Shown here in pieces: positions 61,621-64,000 of a stretch of DNA of 64,000 nucleotides (position 1 is its first letter; the number at the start of each line of letters is the position of its first letter). The translations under genes were made by a program, and so were the position numbers. The notes below the pieces were generated by a model that was not told the DNA's origin, did not search any database, and was given only the letters and a program-made list of their open reading frames with translations. The stretch covers positions 3,279,001 through 3,343,000 of the forward strand of contig NZ_CP009438.1 in assembly GCF_000761215.1 (NCBI RefSeq), read 5' to 3'. The stretch comes from Streptomyces glaucescens. GTDB lineage: Bacteria; Actinomycetota; Actinomycetes; Streptomycetales; Streptomycetaceae.

Positions 61621-61886
61621 TCGCTGGTCGCGCTTCGCAGGCAGCGGCTCACGTGGTGCCCCTTTTCACAGGTGCGACGCGCGTAGATCCGCGTATCATG
61701 AAGGCGCACCACACCAGATCGAACCAACTCTGCCTGACGCAGAGCTGGCGCGACCGTATGGCGGCCGGCCCGCTCCCCTCAGTGAGCGCCGGTATCTACC
61801 GCAGTTCCGCGCAAGAGGACAGCTCTCGGCGCCGGCCCCCCACCCGCAGGGGCCACGCGCTACCAGGCGGCAGAAAGGCACGGGCC
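61621..61886 (+). other. Leader region of the MFS gene with in-frame open extension
   Basis: A 266-bp gap. TATCAT at 61695-61700 could be a -10. An ATG at 61698 is in frame with the MFS gene and open throughout, giving MKAHHTRSNQLCLTQSWRD..., but it has no Shine-Dalgarno sequence and overlaps that -10. CGGTATCTACCG (near 61790) is a small palindrome. No RNA gene was recognised. Confidence 0.5.
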
Positions 61887-63176
61887 GTGGCGTCCGCGGT
61901 CACCACCGAGCCGTCGAAGGACACGACGGCGCCCTCCCGCCCGGGCTACGGGCAGCTGCTGCGCACCCGCGGCGCCTGGACGTTCCTGCTCCCCGGCTTC
62001 GCGGCGCGCCAGCCGTTCGCCATGCTCACGCTCTCCATCGTGCTGCTGGTGCAGCACACCACCGGCTCCTACGGCGCGGCGGGTGCCGCCGCCGCGGTCA
62101 CCGGTGTCTCCATGGCGGTCTTCGCGCCCTACAGCGGCCGCCTCGCCGACCGCTTCGGCCAGCGCGCCGTCCTGGTCCCCGGCGTTCTCGTGCACGCGGT
62201 CGCCGGTCTCACGCTGACGGCGCTCGCGCTGGCGCACGCCCCCCTGTGGGCGCTGTTCGCGGCGGCCGTCCCCACCGGCGCCTCGGTGCCGCAGGTCGGC
62301 CCCATGGTGCGGGCCCGCTGGGGCGTCAAGCTCCAGGGCTCGCCCCTGATGACCACCGCCGCCGCCTTCGAGTCGGTCACGGACGAGCTGACCTTCGTGG
62401 TCGGCCCGCTGCTGGCGACGGCCCTGTGCACCGCCGTGGACCCGGCGGCGGGCCTGGTCACCGAAGCCGCGCTCACCCTGGTCGGCGGTCTGCTGTTCGC
62501 CGCGCAGAAGAGCACCCAGCCGAAGGTCACCGCGAGCGGCCACGCGCGCGTGAAGCCCGCGTCGGCGCTGCGCGTGCCCGGTGTGCGGGTCCTGATCGTG
62601 GCCTTCCTGGGCATCGGTTCCGTCTTCGGCGGCATGCAGGTCTCGCTGGCCGCGTTCACCGAGTCGATCGGCGAGCCCGGGCTGAACGGGGTGCTGTACG
62701 GCATCTTCGCCGCCGGCAACATGCTCTCCGGCATCGTCTGCGGTGCCATCGCGTGGAAGGCGGCCCCCCAGCAGCGTCTGGTCGTCGGCTACACGGCGCT
62801 CGCGCTCGCCGCCGCGGGGCTGTGGGCCGCCCACTCCGTGCTCGTGCTCGCTGCCCTCGGCCTGCTGGTCGGCATGTGCATCGCGCCCGCCCTGATCACC
62901 GGCTACACCCTGGTCGAGGGCCTGGTCCCGGCCGGGGCCCGCACCGAGGCGTTCACCTGGCTGACCGGCGCCGTCGCGCTCGGCCAGGCGGCCGCCGTCA
63001 CGGTCGCCGGACAGCTGGAGGACCGTTTCCGGGACGGCGCGGGCTTCCTGGTGCCGCTGGGCGGAACGGTGCTCGCCCTGGCGACCCTGCTGGCGCTGCG
63101 TTCGCGGCTCGCGACGCGGCCCGCCCGGACCGTCGCGCGTGGCGTGGGTCACCGCTCGCCGGTGACAGTGGACTGA
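61887..63176 (+). CDS. MFS transporter
   Basis: A 429-residue major-facilitator protein with about 12 TM segments. Signature loop 2-3 is APYSGRLADRFGQRAVLVPG, and other typical parts are LNGVLYGIFAAGNMLSGIV and ALGQAAAVTVAGQLEDRF. The substrate is unknown; the shape is that of drug or metabolite exporters. GTG 61887 has AAAGG upstream and is preferred over the upstream ATG. It is alone between the antiporter and FmdB genes, all on the plus strand. Confidence 0.91.
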   Translation: MASAVTTEPSKDTTAPSRPGYGQLLRTRGAWTFLLPGFAARQPFAMLTLSIVLLVQHTTGSYGAAGAAAAVTGVSMAVFAPYSGRLADRFGQRAVLVPGVLVHAVAGLTLTALALAHAPLWALFAAAVPTGASVPQVGPMVRARWGVKLQGSPLMTTAAAFESVTDELTFVVGPLLATALCTAVDPAAGLVTEAALTLVGGLLFAAQKSTQPKVTASGHARVKPASALRVPGVRVLIVAFLGIGSVFGGMQVSLAAFTESIGEPGLNGVLYGIFAAGNMLSGIVCGAIAWKAAPQQRLVVGYTALALAAAGLWAAHSVLVLAALGLLVGMCIAPALITGYTLVEGLVPAGARTEAFTWLTGAVALGQAAAVTVAGQLEDRFRDGAGFLVPLGGTVLALATLLALRSRLATRPARTVARGVGHRSPVTVD

Positions 63177-63243
63177 CGCGCCGGAATACGTCACTATGGA
63201 CCATCGTTAGCACTCATTGAGTGAGAGTGCCAGGAGGAAGACA

Positions 63244-63549
63244 GTGCCGACCTACCAGTACCAGTGCACCGAGTGCGGCGAGGGCCTCGAGGCGGTGCAG
63301 AAGTTCACCGACGACGCCCTGACCGAGTGCCCCAGCTGCGGTGGCCGCCTCAAGAAGGTGTTCTCCGCGGTCGGCATCGTCTTCAAGGGCTCCGGCTTCT
63401 ACCGCAACGACAGCCGCGGCTCCTCGTCCAGCAGCTCGCCGGCGTCGTCGAAGTCGTCGGCCTCGTCGGACTCCAAGCCGTCGGCCGCGTCCTCGTCCTC
63501 GGACTCGAAGTCGTCGAGCTCCAGCACCTCGACCGGCACCGCCGCCTGA
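63244..63549 (+). CDS. FmdB-family zinc-ribbon protein with Ser-rich tail
   Basis: A 101-residue protein. The FmdB-type zinc ribbon has four Cys: YQYQCTECGEGLEAVQ and TECPSCGGRLKKVF, followed by IVFKGSGFYRNDSR. Residues about 60-101 are a low-complexity Ser/Ala/Lys tail (SSSSSSPASSKSS...), probably disordered. GTG 63244 has AGGAGG upstream. In mycobacteria the same family sits near the cyclo-ligase and galU, so this completes that conserved block. Function is poorly known. Confidence 0.91.
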   Translation: MPTYQYQCTECGEGLEAVQKFTDDALTECPSCGGRLKKVFSAVGIVFKGSGFYRNDSRGSSSSSSPASSKSSASSDSKPSAASSSSDSKSSSSSTSTGTAA

Positions 63550-63561
63550 CGCACGGCAGCG

Positions 63562-63611
63562 GGTGCAGCACGGCACCGGCCGACGCACGGCACCAGGTGC
63601 AGCACGGCACC
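63562..63611. repeat. 16-bp direct repeat downstream of FmdB
   Basis: GGTGCAGCACGGCACC occurs at 63562-63577 and again at 63596-63611, with further GCACGGCA copies between. Non-coding. Confidence 0.85.
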
Positions 63612-63673
63612 TCGTGAAACCGGGTCGCGGTGCCGCCCGGCGTTTCCCGCCGCGCGTACCACCGCGTCTTCGC

Positions 63674-63708
63674 GAAGACCCCGCACGTCCCAGGACGGCG
63701 GGGTCTTC
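63674..63708 (+). terminator. Hairpin terminator after FmdB
   Basis: GAAGACCCCGC pairs perfectly with GCGGGGTCTTC (11 bp, 13-nt loop), 125 bp beyond the FmdB stop and 54 bp before the next gene. Confidence 0.8.
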
Positions 63709-63761
63709 CGCGTCCCCGGGCCACTGCCCGAGCGCGGACCGCGACGGCTAGTGTGCTGGTC

Positions 63762-64000
63762 ATGGCGAACGCAGAGACCGCAAGGGTCGCGGAGATCGGT
63801 GTCATCGGCGGGTCCGGCTTCTACTCGCTCCTGGAGGACGTCACCGAGGTCCGGGTGGACACCCCCTACGGGCCGCCCAGCGACTCCCTCTTCCTCGGCG
63901 AGATCGCCGGCCGGCGGGTCGCCTTCCTGCCCCGCCACGGCCGGGGTCACCATCTGCCGCCGCACCGGATCAACTACCGGGCCAACCTCTGGGCGCTGCG
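63762..64000 (+). CDS. mtnP: S-methyl-5'-thioadenosine phosphorylase, N-terminal part (runs off the window)
   Basis: The first 80 or so residues of an MTA/purine nucleoside phosphorylase that splits methylthioadenosine to methylthioribose-1-phosphate in methionine salvage. Motifs: [16 protein letters not shown] (phosphate-binding region), [15 protein letters not shown] and [27 protein letters not shown], which is diagnostic for MTAP. ATG 63762 lies 7 nt after TAGTGT (63749-63754) and has no Shine-Dalgarno sequence, so a leaderless mRNA is plausible. The gene continues past 64000. Confidence 0.93.
   Translation, partial: MANAETARVAEIGVIGGSGFYSLLEDVTEVRVDTPYGPPSDSLFLGEIAGRRVAFLPRHGRGHHLPPHRINYRANLWAL

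Overview
The window is high-GC actinobacterial DNA and almost certainly comes from a Streptomyces chromosome. The signs are the strong G/C preference at third codon positions, frequent GTG starts, gene pairs overlapping at GTGA or ATGA, a SsgA-like sporulation protein, a resuscitation-promoting factor, protein O-mannosyltransferase and a tricorn protease. From memory, the gene order resembles the Streptomyces coelicolor region running from ppc through tam/tamR, galKET, ispE-ksgA-rpfB, pmt and ssgE to galU; I could not check this here. I see no insertion sequence, prophage, CRISPR array or biosynthetic gene cluster. This is core chromosome with a few accessory genes.

Layout. 1-5.7 kb: start of PEP carboxylase, a desaturase-TetR pair, the divergent tam/tamR pair, an orphan LuxR response regulator and a GNAT. 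5.7-11.2 kb: galactose operon galT-galE-galK facing a sodium/solute symporter, which suggests joint sugar uptake and Leloir catabolism. 11.3-18.3 kb: an atypical response regulator, two paralogous proline-rich membrane proteins with BamB-like propellers, and an ABC-F ATPase. 18.4-24.2 kb: a Uma2-type gene cut short by an in-frame stop, then the ispE-ksgA-rpfB-tatD-rsmI block conserved in actinobacteria. 24.2-29.9 kb: pmt, two tandem penicillin-binding proteins and an ssgE-like gene (cell envelope and sporulation). 30.0-33.2 kb: a nickel/cobalt ECF transporter, possibly leaderless and Nur-controlled, followed by a degraded-looking OhrR-type regulator. 33.2-38.1 kb: DUF5701 and a divergent TetR, Ohr, a serine hydrolase, DUF1876, an EamA exporter and a YbaK-type deacylase. 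38.3-41.3 kb: an MMPL exporter with its TetR repressor. 41.5-44.8 kb: tricorn protease. 45-49.3 kb: a Baeyer-Villiger monooxygenase/hydrolase/SDR operon facing a MerR regulator. 49.3-50.9 kb: exonuclease III, a GNAT and tRNA-Ala(CGC). 50.9-56.9 kb: galU-glp-moaC-mogA-GNAT followed by a SepX/GlpR-like membrane protein, the Glp/GlpR divisome neighbourhood, with formyl-THF cyclo-ligase facing away. 57-64 kb: a membrane-anchored penicillin-acylase-family hydrolase, a K+/H+ antiporter, an MFS transporter, FmdB and the start of methylthioadenosine phosphorylase.

The strongest items for a second look are the premature stop in the Uma2 gene, the OhrR-like gene with several apparent Leu-to-Pro changes beside a 34-bp tandem duplication, the Nur-like box on a leaderless CbiM/NikM gene, the Glp-SepX module, two probable CTG start codons, and the tandem proline-rich BamB-like proteins. 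I did not find a clearly new multi-gene system. Promoter, operator and leaderless calls were made by eye.
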